A stretch of DNA of 64,000 bases from Flavobacteriales bacterium (GTDB lineage Bacteria; Bacteroidota; Bacteroidia; Flavobacteriales; Weeksellaceae): assembly GCA_020635515.1 (NCBI GenBank), contig JACJZS010000003.1:124001-188000 (forward strand), given 5' to 3'. The notes under the pieces were generated by a model that did not search any database, was not told the origin of the DNA, and worked only from the letters and a program-made list of their open reading frames with translations. Positions 26,977 to 34,232 of the stretch are shown one piece after another; position 1 is the stretch's first letter; every line of letters starts with the position of its first letter. A program made the position numbers and the translations under genes.

Positions 26977-27420
26977 ATGAAATTACCAAAATATCCATTA
27001 GCTTCGAGCGATAAAATGATGACTTTCGAGTTCGTGAGCGAAGGAAATAAAGGTCTGATTTATAAACTTGTGAAATACCAACCAACGAATTTGAAAGGTT
27101 TGTACAATATCGCTTTCGGGGATAAAAACCTTGAAACTGGAGAAATTGACGATAAAGTAATTTCAAACAATGGAGACAGCGAAAAAGTCTTAGCAACTGT
27201 TGTTTCAACGGTTTATGCTTTTACTGATAAATATCCCGAAGTATGGATTTATGCAACAGGAAGCACAAAAGCAAGAACAAGACTTTATAGAATGGGAATT
27301 ACACGGTTTTTAGATGAAGTAACTGAAGATTTTGAAATTTTAGGAGAACTGAATGATGACTGGGAAGCATTTAAAATCGACATTGAATATGAAGGATTTT
27401 TAGTAAGAAGAAAGTCGTAG
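26977..27420 (+). CDS. DUF6934-like cassette protein
   Basis: A 147-residue soluble protein. The text SDKMMTFEFVSEGNKGLIYKLVKYQ and TDKYPEVWIYATGSTKARTRLYRMGI resembles the DUF6934 family, common in accessory regions of Bacteroidota, where it is typically followed by a very small gene, as here. Function is unknown. The pair layout recalls toxin-antitoxin or anti-phage modules, but nothing in the residues proves that. It lies between the two copies of the trpS tail. Codon use is not obviously different from the neighbours. Confidence 0.7.
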   Translation: MKLPKYPLASSDKMMTFEFVSEGNKGLIYKLVKYQPTNLKGLYNIAFGDKNLETGEIDDKVISNNGDSEKVLATVVSTVYAFTDKYPEVWIYATGSTKARTRLYRMGITRFLDEVTEDFEILGELNDDWEAFKIDIEYEGFLVRRKS

Positions 27421-27438
27421 ATAGAAAATTATTAAAAA

Positions 27439-27600
27439 ATGAAAGTAACAAACGAATTAAAAAAACGGAAAATACCAATTGTAAAGATTGACAAGTCATT
27501 AGATAAACTTGACGAGCAAATTCTATTTCCAGAAAAGCTTGAAAAAGCAAACGAAATGTTAAAAAAAATTGGACTTCCTAAACAGTGGACAACAAGATAA
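27439..27600 (+). CDS. 53-residue partner of the DUF6934-like gene
   Basis: ATG 27439 to TAA 27598-27600, 18 nt after the DUF6934-like stop. The product is basic and probably helical: MKVTNELKKRKIPIVKIDKS then LDEQILFPEKLEKANEMLKKIG, ending PKQWTTR. It has no signal peptide. The conserved-looking spacing behind the larger gene, an ATG preceded by an A-rich stretch, and the coherent amino acid composition support it being real. It may be the antitoxin or cofactor of the pair; that is inference. Confidence 0.65.
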   Translation: MKVTNELKKRKIPIVKIDKSLDKLDEQILFPEKLEKANEMLKKIGLPKQWTTR

Positions 27601-27654
27601 TTAAAATAACTATTCTATACTATTCAAAGATTATTCTTAATTATAATAAATTAC

Positions 27655-28626
27655 TCATTTATATCCTAACTCTTGTCTTATTTTGCTAAGTTTTTCTCGT
27701 GCTATAACTCTGGTTTTTTCTGCTCCTTTTTCTAAGATTTGATAAACTTTACTTGGATTATTTTGATAGTATTCAAAACGTTCTCTTTCGGTTTTAAATC
27801 TTTCTAAAATAAGTTCTAAAAGAGCTTGCTTTGCATGTCCGTAACCAAAGTTCCCTGCTAAATAGTTCTCTTTTAAATCATTAGTTTGCTGTTCATTTGC
27901 AATGATTTCAAAGATTTTGAACGTAGTATCTGTAGCTGGGTCTTTTGGTTCTTCTAGTGTTTTGGAATCCGTTTTTATAGACATTATCTGTTTACGAAGT
28001 TGCTTTTCAGGGAGGAAAATATTAATTAAATTATTTCTCGATTTACTCATTTTTTCTCCATCAACTCCAGGAATAAGTTTGGTGTTTTCTTGAACTTTTG
28101 CTTCTGGAATCACAAACAACTCTCCTAGTTGTGAATTTACTCTTCCTGCAACATCACGTGTAAATTCCAAGTGTTGCATTTGATCTTTTCCTACGGGAAC
28201 TACTTCCGCATCGTAAAGCAAAATGTCTGCTGCCATAAGCATCGGATACGTAAAAAGTCCTCCATTCACATCTTGTAATCTATCTGCTTTATCTTTAAAG
28301 GAGTGAGCTAATTCTAAGCGAGAATAAGGAAAATAGCATAACAACGTCCACATTAATTCCGTCACTTCAGGAATGTCTGATTGTTTATAAAAATAGGTTT
28401 GCTCAGGATTCAATCCACACGACAACCATGTAACTGCAGTATTAAAGGTGTTTTCGCGTAAGGTTTCTGCATTTTTTATTTGAGTAAGCGAATGTAAATC
28501 TGCAATAAATAAGAATGATTCATTCTCTGTTTGTTTTGAAAGCTCTATTGCTGGTAAAATTGCACCTAATAAATTTCCTAAATGTGGAGTTCCTGTACTT
28601 TGAATTCCTGTTAAAATCCTCGCCAT
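27655..28626 (-). CDS. trpS: Tryptophanyl-tRNA synthetase
   Basis: A 323-residue class Ic synthetase charging tRNA-Trp. The HIGH-type motif is GTPHLGNLLGA near residue 13 and the KMSKS motif is in GEKMSKSRNN near residue 194. Length and C-terminus are normal. The last 39 codons (27657-27775) are duplicated at 26761-26879. Residue Lys in NPSKVYQ of this copy is Glu in the displaced copy, so the present end may have been supplied by the inserted cassette. The stop is TGA here and TAA in the displaced copy. It precedes a DinB gene's end by 2 bp. Confidence 0.95.
   Translation of the reverse strand: MARILTGIQSTGTPHLGNLLGAILPAIELSKQTENESFLFIADLHSLTQIKNAETLRENTFNTAVTWLSCGLNPEQTYFYKQSDIPEVTELMWTLLCYFPYSRLELAHSFKDKADRLQDVNGGLFTYPMLMAADILLYDAEVVPVGKDQMQHLEFTRDVAGRVNSQLGELFVIPEAKVQENTKLIPGVDGEKMSKSRNNLINIFLPEKQLRKQIMSIKTDSKTLEEPKDPATDTTFKIFEIIANEQQTNDLKENYLAGNFGYGHAKQALLELILERFKTERERFEYYQNNPSKVYQILEKGAEKTRVIAREKLSKIRQELGYK
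27657..27775 (-). repeat. 119-bp direct repeat, right copy (inside trpS)
   Basis: The in-gene copy of the trpS 3' end, matching 26761-26879 except at three positions. The identity breaks off abruptly on both sides: after ATTCA at 27775 and before ATTTATATCC at 27657. Confidence 0.9.
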
Positions 28627-28628
28627 AA

Positions 28629-29084
28629 TTATACTAATTTTTTCATTGCCATGATGTAACCTAAATGCAATCCTTCGTGCGTGTTGTTAAACTTAATTGC
28701 ATCTTCTATGTTGTATAATGTAAATCCATAACTCGTTGGATATTCTTTGAAATCGGAAAAAATTCCCTTTTGATAATCGTTTTTCAGAAGAATTGGAGTT
28801 TCTTCTAAGTATTCTTTAATTCTTTCTATTGTATTTTTATCTACGTCTGCTTCGTGTTTGGTTCCTTTTCTAAATGCTTCTACTATTTCTTGAGGAATGT
28901 ACATTTTGTTTCCACTAAGAAAATAATTGAGTAACTGTTGCGTAACTACTACATGAGCTACATTCCAAATTATAGAATTAGAAAAACCGTTTGGTATTTT
29001 ATTTAATTGTTCTGCAGATAATTCTTCTATTGTATTTGCTATATTTTTTCTTGTTTGGATAAATAATTTTAAGTCGTTTTCCAT
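28629..29084 (-). CDS. DinB-family protein
   Basis: A 151-residue four-helix-bundle protein of the DinB superfamily. Putative metal-binding His residues are visible in IIWNVAHVVVTQQ near the N-terminus and in NNTHEGLHLGYI near the C-terminus, the usual three-His pattern. Members are often thiol transferases or damage-inducible proteins of uncertain substrate. It lies between a 5'-nucleotidase-like lipoprotein gene and trpS on the same strand, with gaps of 6 and 2 bp. Confidence 0.85.
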   Translation of the reverse strand: MENDLKLFIQTRKNIANTIEELSAEQLNKIPNGFSNSIIWNVAHVVVTQQLLNYFLSGNKMYIPQEIVEAFRKGTKHEADVDKNTIERIKEYLEETPILLKNDYQKGIFSDFKEYPTSYGFTLYNIEDAIKFNNTHEGLHLGYIMAMKKLV

Positions 29085-29090
29085 TTTTTA

Positions 29091-29828
29091 TTAATTAAAG
29101 TTTAAAAATTTTTCTTTTATAATTGGAAGTTCTTTGTATTTTTTAATTTGATTTATAAGTGCATCACGCATTAACATTTCTGTCTGAAAAATGGTATCTG
29201 CTTTCTGAAAAAAAGTCATATTATCTCCTCCATTTGCTAAATAATCACTTGTTGCAATGTAATAGTTTTTATTCTTATCTACTGGTTTATTATTGATTTT
29301 AAACTCTTCCAATTGATTTTGTATACTTTTTAATTGGATTCCACATACAGGATGTAATTTTTTATTTTGAATCAAATAATCAGTAATCAAAGGTAGGTAC
29401 TTTCCATTTAATTTTACAATTACGTATTCATTTTCAAACGGAAAAACTTCAAAAACATGTTTTACTAAAATATCTCCTTTCGGAAAAATAGAACGTAATC
29501 CTCCGTGGTTTAAAAGTACAAAATCAACTTTTGGTAAATTATTTTTCTCACAATATTCTTGCATAATTTCGTCGGAAAGAAACGCTGATAAGTTTCCTAA
29601 AAGATTAGGATTTCCATCTTTAGTAAATTCTATTTCAGAATATGAAATTTTTGTATTTATTGCTTGATGAATTTCTTTCTTGTATGGTTCTATAATTCGG
29701 TTGAGTTTTTTGTCGGATTCTTGTGTTTGATTAATTTCTATGAAATTAGAATCAGAACGTTGCAAATACCTGTTTGAATTACAAGAAATTAAACATAAAA
29801 TCAAAAAATAAACCCAGTTGTTTTTCAT
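29091..29828 (-). CDS. 5'-nucleotidase C-terminal-domain lipoprotein
   Basis: A 245-residue lipoprotein (lipobox LILCLISC, Cys about residue 16) that consists only of the substrate-binding C-terminal domain of UshA-type 5'-nucleotidases. Visible motifs are LGNLSAFLSDEIM, VLLNHGGLRSIFPKGDI, FPFENEYVIVKLNG and YIATSDYLANGGDNM. The catalytic metallophosphatase domain is absent. In relatives the two halves are often adjacent genes, but no such partner occurs in this window. It either works with a partner elsewhere or has another binding role. Confidence 0.82.
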   Translation of the reverse strand: MKNNWVYFLILCLISCNSNRYLQRSDSNFIEINQTQESDKKLNRIIEPYKKEIHQAINTKISYSEIEFTKDGNPNLLGNLSAFLSDEIMQEYCEKNNLPKVDFVLLNHGGLRSIFPKGDILVKHVFEVFPFENEYVIVKLNGKYLPLITDYLIQNKKLHPVCGIQLKSIQNQLEEFKINNKPVDKNKNYYIATSDYLANGGDNMTFFQKADTIFQTEMLMRDALINQIKKYKELPIIKEKFLNFN

Positions 29829-29846
29829 CTTACTGACTTTGATGAA

Positions 29847-31361
29847 TTAAATTAAATTCAACATTTTTTCAGTTGCTTTTATTGCCGCAAAGGTCTGATC
29901 GGAATCTAAACCACGAGTAATGAACTCCTTTTTTAAATTCCATTTAATGATGGTTTCACAAAGAGCATCGGTTTTTCCACCAGGAGGAATTCTAACTGTA
30001 TAATCGGTAAGAATAGGAAATTCTTTATTTAATCTAGTGTAGATTTTTTTAACTGCATTCATAAACGCGTCGTATTGTCCATCTCCACTTGCATTCTCAT
30101 GGTATATCTCATTATCTATTTTCATACAAATAGAAGCGGTTGGCTTTAATCCAAAAGCATGATTTATACAATAATTTTCAAGAGAAACATTATTTTTTAT
30201 GTATTTAGAATTATTTAAAACATCAGAAATGATATAAGGCAAATCATCTTGCGTAACTTTCTCTTTTTTATCCCCAAGTTGGATAATTCTTTCTGTAACT
30301 GCTTTTAACTGTTCTTCATCTAATTGAATACCTAATTCTTGAATATTTTTTAGAATATTTGCTTTCCCTGATGTTTTCCCAAGAGCGTATTTTCTATCTC
30401 TACCGAACCGTTCGGGAAGCAAATCATTAAAATAAAGATTCTTTTTATTATCTCCATCTGCATGAATTCCAGCGGTTTGCGTAAATACATTATCTCCTAC
30501 TACTGGTTTATTTGCTGGTATTCTGATTCCTGAAAATGTTTCTACAATTTTACTTATTTTAAAGAGTTTTGATTCATCAACGGTGTTTTCAGAATTTGGC
30601 TCAAAATCATTGAGTACTGCAACGATACTTGCCAAAGGAACATTACCTGCTCGCTCTCCCATTCCATTTACTGTGGTATGAAAACCATCAACTCCTGCTT
30701 TTACAGCTTCCCAAGTATTGACAACCGATAAATCATAATCATTGTGTGTATGGAAATCGAAATGCAATGTCGGATACTTTTCTTTCGTTTCCTTTATAAA
30801 TTGATACGACAACTCTGGAGTTAAGACTCCAAGCGTATCTGGTAACATGATTCTCTTTACTGGTTGCGTTTTTAGAAAATCAATGTATTGAAATACATAT
30901 TCCTTAGAATCTTTCATTCCATTGCTCCAATCTTCAAGATAAACATTTACAGAAATATCATTTTCATTGGCATAAGAAATGGTATCTGCAATTTCAGAAA
31001 AGTGTTGTTCTGGTGTTTTTTTAAGCTGATACGTAAGATGATTCAACGAACCTTTGGTAAGTAAATTAATTACTTTAGCTCCTGATTTTTTAATCCAATC
31101 GATACTTGTACCTCCATCTACAAAACCAAGAACTTCAACTTTATCTAATAAATTTTCCTCTTTGCACCACTCGGTTATTTTTTGCACGCCTTCGAGTTCT
31201 CCTTTGGAAACTCGTGCTGACGCGACTTCTATACGGTTTACTTTTACTTCCTTTAAAAGAAGTTTAGCAATTTGTAGTTTTTCTGATGATGTATAGGAAA
31301 CTCCGCTGGTTTGTTCTCCATCGCGAAGTGTGGTGTCCATTATTTCGATTGTCTTTTTCAT
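29847..31361 (-). CDS. 2-isopropylmalate synthase-family enzyme, possible citramalate synthase
   Basis: A 504-residue DRE-TIM metallolyase. The N-terminal catalytic barrel has [39 protein letters not shown] and NGMGERAGNVPLASIVA; the C-terminal part is a LeuA-type allosteric dimer domain (from about residue 385). It differs clearly from the leuA gene at 37248. The family condenses acetyl-CoA with a 2-oxoacid: candidates are 2-oxoisovalerate (leucine pathway) or pyruvate (citramalate, for isoleucine). Location near the ilv/leu genes fits either. A TATCTTTG element at 31386-31379 suggests its own promoter. Confidence 0.85.
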   Translation of the reverse strand: MKKTIEIMDTTLRDGEQTSGVSYTSSEKLQIAKLLLKEVKVNRIEVASARVSKGELEGVQKITEWCKEENLLDKVEVLGFVDGGTSIDWIKKSGAKVINLLTKGSLNHLTYQLKKTPEQHFSEIADTISYANENDISVNVYLEDWSNGMKDSKEYVFQYIDFLKTQPVKRIMLPDTLGVLTPELSYQFIKETKEKYPTLHFDFHTHNDYDLSVVNTWEAVKAGVDGFHTTVNGMGERAGNVPLASIVAVLNDFEPNSENTVDESKLFKISKIVETFSGIRIPANKPVVGDNVFTQTAGIHADGDNKKNLYFNDLLPERFGRDRKYALGKTSGKANILKNIQELGIQLDEEQLKAVTERIIQLGDKKEKVTQDDLPYIISDVLNNSKYIKNNVSLENYCINHAFGLKPTASICMKIDNEIYHENASGDGQYDAFMNAVKKIYTRLNKEFPILTDYTVRIPPGGKTDALCETIIKWNLKKEFITRGLDSDQTFAAIKATEKMLNLI

Positions 31362-31378
31362 TTATCTTATTTGTGTTA

Positions 31379-31386
31379 CAAAGATA
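31379..31386 (-). promoter_or_regulatory. -7 promoter element for the IPMS/citramalate-synthase-like gene
   Basis: TATCTTTG on the minus strand, 17 nt upstream of the ATG at 31361. Confidence 0.45.
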
Positions 31387-31410
31387 CAAATTCAATGGTT
31401 TTATTTACTT

Positions 31411-32079
31411 TCATAGAATAGTTTTCCGACATTCAGAACATAAATTTAGATGTACACCATCGACCGTAGATAATTTTTCGGCAGCTGAAGTCATTACACA
31501 TTTTTTATCTGAACAATGAGGAAGTCCAAGATTGTGTCCTATTTCATGAATACTTACTTTTTGTATTCTGCGTAAAAGTAAATTTTCATCTTTACTCTTC
31601 AAACGAAATTTACTTACAACACAACCTGATTTATTTATATATCCTAAACCAAAAATCCCCCAATCTCGATATTTATATTCTGGTTTTTTAATACTTCCAT
31701 CTATATTTTTCTTTGTTACACAAATATCATAAGAAGTCAATCCAAGAACAATATCAACAGAATCATTTGTTTTTTTATTTAAATGTCCAATAATTTTTGA
31801 CGCATTATATCTAGGCGATTTAAAGTTTGTATAAAATTCACTTGGCATCTTTTCATTTGCTATTACAAAACTATTAAATCCATATACTTTATCAATTGCA
31901 TGTTCAATAGAATCAATATATTGTTGTGGAAAATCTCCTAACGATACGATTCCTATATTTTTTTCTTTTTTTGTATTACATCCTTCCAAAATGAGAAAAA
32001 ACAATACTAAAAAAATCAATGAACCTATTATTTTTGAATAATTTTGAAATCGTTGTTTCCACCTAATATCTTGGTTCAT
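31411..32079 (-). CDS. Archaemetzincin-like zinc metalloprotease lipoprotein
   Basis: A protein of about 222 residues with an N-terminal hydrophobic helix and a probable lipobox LILEGC (Cys about 34), so an exported lipoprotein. The C-terminal part has HEIGHNLGLPHC (residues 178-189), then C-x4-C-V-M, then 17 residues, then C-S-E-C. This agrees exactly with the archaemetzincin zinc signature: three catalytic His plus Glu, a Met-turn, and a second structural zinc site of four Cys. I start at ATG 32079, which begins 8 bp after the methyltransferase stop; a GTG at 32103 would overlap that gene. Substrate is unknown. Confidence 0.85.
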   Translation of the reverse strand: MNQDIRWKQRFQNYSKIIGSLIFLVLFFLILEGCNTKKEKNIGIVSLGDFPQQYIDSIEHAIDKVYGFNSFVIANEKMPSEFYTNFKSPRYNASKIIGHLNKKTNDSVDIVLGLTSYDICVTKKNIDGSIKKPEYKYRDWGIFGLGYINKSGCVVSKFRLKSKDENLLLRRIQKVSIHEIGHNLGLPHCSDKKCVMTSAAEKLSTVDGVHLNLCSECRKTIL

Positions 32080-32086
32080 AATTTGC

Positions 32087-32800
32087 TTATTTAATTCCAC
32101 CAAACAAAGCTAGCTCAAATGTTTTAAAATAGCAATCAACTTCTCTAAAACCAATATCTTCTAACCATTTCATTTGTAAAAAAACATCGGATAAAATATT
32201 CGCTTGTGAATCTTTTGCATTAAAATACTTTTCTTCTACTTCTTCTTTGGTCATGGTTGGTTTATGATATTCAATTATACTTTCTTTGAAATAGTTCCAA
32301 AAAAGTTTTTCTCCTCTTTCAGTTTTTGAAGCAACATGTTCAAGGTTTAAAAATAAACCTTTAGTATTCAATAAATTATACAATTCTTTGTATAGCGTTT
32401 TTTTTCTTTCATCTTCTTGATGATGAATAGAAAAACCTGTAATAATCAAATCAAAATTATTATTCTCATCCAAATCTTTTAACCAATTAGTATTTGAGTA
32501 ATCGCTAAGAATATAGGTTCCTTTTCCGTTGGTTTTCTTTTTCGCATTTTTCATCATAGTTTCTGAAAAATCTTGATACACTATATGACAATCAGGAAAT
32601 AAAGATTGAATATAATTCCCTAAAACTCCATCTCCGCAACCTAAATCCAAAATATTTTTAGGATTAGGTGAAAACTCATTGATTAGTCTTCTTATGAAAT
32701 CTAAATGTGTATTAGCAAGTGGAATAGCTGCACGGATTCCTTCTAAAAAGTTTTCACTAACTTGTTGATTTTGCCAAATTTTATCATCTATTTTTTTCAC
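32087..32800 (-). CDS. Class I SAM-dependent methyltransferase
   Basis: A 237-residue soluble methyltransferase with the SAM-binding motif NILDLGCGDGVLGNYIQ (about residues 48-64), VYQDFSETMMKNAKKK and FDLIITGFSIHHQEDERK. The substrate cannot be read from the sequence; small-molecule methyltransferases look alike in this core. It lies after the terminator that ends the ilv/leu operon (32848-32887) and immediately before the archaemetzincin-like gene, so the two may form a small unit. Confidence 0.85.
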   Translation of the reverse strand: MKKIDDKIWQNQQVSENFLEGIRAAIPLANTHLDFIRRLINEFSPNPKNILDLGCGDGVLGNYIQSLFPDCHIVYQDFSETMMKNAKKKTNGKGTYILSDYSNTNWLKDLDENNNFDLIITGFSIHHQEDERKKTLYKELYNLLNTKGLFLNLEHVASKTERGEKLFWNYFKESIIEYHKPTMTKEEVEEKYFNAKDSQANILSDVFLQMKWLEDIGFREVDCYFKTFELALFGGIK

Positions 32801-32847
32801 TGTATTTATTTTAATTGTTCTTTTTTCTAAATTTAAAATTCGTTCAT

Positions 32848-32887
32848 AAAAAAAGGATTTAACTTCAAAAGACGAAATTAAATCCTT
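32848..32887 (-). terminator. Rho-independent terminator after leuD
   Basis: On the minus strand, AAGGATTTAA (32887-32878) pairs perfectly with TTAAATCCTT (32862-32853), with a 15-nt loop, followed by a run of T. It lies 27 nt after the leuD stop and marks the end of the ilv/leu operon. Confidence 0.85.
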
Positions 32888-32913
32888 ACTATTTAGTTTT
32901 GTATACTTAAGGT

Positions 32914-33510
32914 TTAAAAAGGTCTTTTTTCTTCTAATTCAAGAATTTCTTCTTTTATGGATTGTAAATAATCAATATCATCGAAACCATTGAGCATATT
33001 ATTCTTTTTGTACTCGTTGATTTCAAAAGATTCTGACTCTCCAGTAGATTTAATAATTACTTTTTGTTCTGGTAAATTTACTTCTATTTCTGCTTTTGGA
33101 TCAGCTTCAATTGCTTTAAAAATTTTATCAGTAAATTCTGCAGAAACTTGAATAGGAAGAACTCCTATATTTAAACAGTTATTTCTAAATATATCTGCAA
33201 AGAAAGAAGAAATCACACAACGGAAACCATAATCGTAAACCGCCCAAACTGCATGCTCACGAGAACTTCCACTTCCGAAGTTTTTCCCTGCTACAAGGAT
33301 TTTTCCTCCATAAATAGGATTATTTAATACAAAATCTTCTTTTGGAGTATCATCTGAGTTGTATCTCCAATCTCTAAATAAGTTATCTCCGAAACCTTCA
33401 CGCTTAGTTGCTTTTAAAAAACGTGCTGGTATTATTTGGTCGGTATCCACATTTTCTATAGGAAGTGGAACACAAGTTGAGTTGAGTACTGTAAATTTAT
33501 CGTATGCCAT
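32914..33510 (-). CDS. leuD: LeuD, isopropylmalate isomerase small subunit
   Basis: A 198-residue swivelling-domain subunit that pairs with LeuC to isomerise 2-isopropylmalate to 3-isopropylmalate. Signature segments are VDTDQIIPARFLK near the N-terminus and GKNFGSGSSREHAVWAVYDYGFRCVISSFFADIFRNN. Length is normal. leuC lies upstream but is separated by a Uma2 gene, which is not the usual arrangement. A terminator follows. Confidence 0.95.
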   Translation of the reverse strand: MAYDKFTVLNSTCVPLPIENVDTDQIIPARFLKATKREGFGDNLFRDWRYNSDDTPKEDFVLNNPIYGGKILVAGKNFGSGSSREHAVWAVYDYGFRCVISSFFADIFRNNCLNIGVLPIQVSAEFTDKIFKAIEADPKAEIEVNLPEQKVIIKSTGESESFEINEYKKNNMLNGFDDIDYLQSIKEEILELEEKRPF

Positions 33511-33545
33511 TTTTTAGATTTTAGATTTTAGATTTTAGATTTTAG
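33511..33545. repeat. (ATTTTAG)n tandem repeat
   Basis: About five copies of a 7-bp unit directly upstream of leuD, in the gap between the Uma2 stop and the leuD ATG. A simple-sequence tract like this can change length by slippage. Confidence 0.8.
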
Positions 33546-33620
33546 AAATCTGAAATCTTATAATTAATATATTTTTTTAGTTTAATTAATAATTTCTCTT
33601 TTAAATTCATAAATAAAAAA

Positions 33621-34223
33621 TTATTCATCGAAATCAAAGACTTCTTCTAAGTTAATTTTTAAATCAGTAAATAGTTTAGTAGTTAAAATATCTGTTTTAA
33701 TTAAAGGTGCTAAACCAATGTAGATTCCCTCTTGTAAAACATATCTAAAGACCGTTTTACCATTAGGTTCTACAATCCAATATTCCTTTACACCTACTTC
33801 TTCGTATAATTCGTATTTGTATTTCATTTCTTTCTCAGTATTTCCAGGAGAAAGAATTTCAATAATTAAATCAGGTGCACCAATAGCTCCTCGACTATCC
33901 AGCTTGGATTTATCACAAATTACACATAAATCAGGTTGAACAACAGTAAAAATATCTTTATCTGATTTAGAACTTTTTTTAGCATCATACAAACGCACAT
34001 CAAAAGGAGCTGAATAAAGTTTACACGAATTATCTTTAAAATAACTCCATAAAAAACCATGCAAAGTGCTAGAAACCTCTTGATGCACTCTACTTGGAGC
34101 AGGCGACATCTTAAAGATTCTTCCTTTTATCAGTTCTAAACGTTCTTTAAATTTCCAATTGATATAATCTGCATAAGAATATATTTTATTGAAATCTAAA
34201 GCATTGATATTTGTAACTACCAT
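33621..34223 (-). CDS. Uma2-family (DUF820) putative endonuclease
   Basis: A 200-residue protein of the Uma2 group, which has a PD-(D/E)xK nuclease fold. Visible core: AFDVRLYD, then VQPDLCVICDKSKLDSRGAIGAPDLIIEILSPGN with the presumed catalytic Asp and Glu, and the KYELYEEVGVKEYWIVEP segment. Uma2 genes are abundant in cyanobacteria and scattered in Bacteroidota; a biological role is not established. It is wedged between leuC and leuD with the same orientation, 9 bp after leuC, and so is probably transcribed with them. Confidence 0.85.
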   Translation of the reverse strand: MVVTNINALDFNKIYSYADYINWKFKERLELIKGRIFKMSPAPSRVHQEVSSTLHGFLWSYFKDNSCKLYSAPFDVRLYDAKKSSKSDKDIFTVVQPDLCVICDKSKLDSRGAIGAPDLIIEILSPGNTEKEMKYKYELYEEVGVKEYWIVEPNGKTVFRYVLQEGIYIGLAPLIKTDILTTKLFTDLKINLEEVFDFDE

Positions 34224-34232
34224 AACGATTTA

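Larger units (their letters stand above)
26880..27656. mobile_element. Cassette inserted at the trpS 3' end, two small genes, no integrase
   Basis: This unique 777-bp segment lies between two 119-bp copies of the trpS tail. It carries a DUF6934-like gene (26977-27420) and a 53-codon gene (27439-27600). The arrangement is what integration into the 3' end of a gene with restoration of the end leaves behind. The functional trpS at the right carries one copy and the displaced end is stranded at the left, against the 604-residue gene. No recombinase is encoded inside, so mobility would need help in trans, or this is a deletion remnant of a larger element. 26880-26976 holds only a possible TAAATTTG promoter element at 26947. 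Confidence 0.65.

Noticed and set aside
33511..33545. Short tandem repeats considered as a CRISPR array
   Set aside because: The unit is 7 bp with no spacers; it is a simple-sequence tract.
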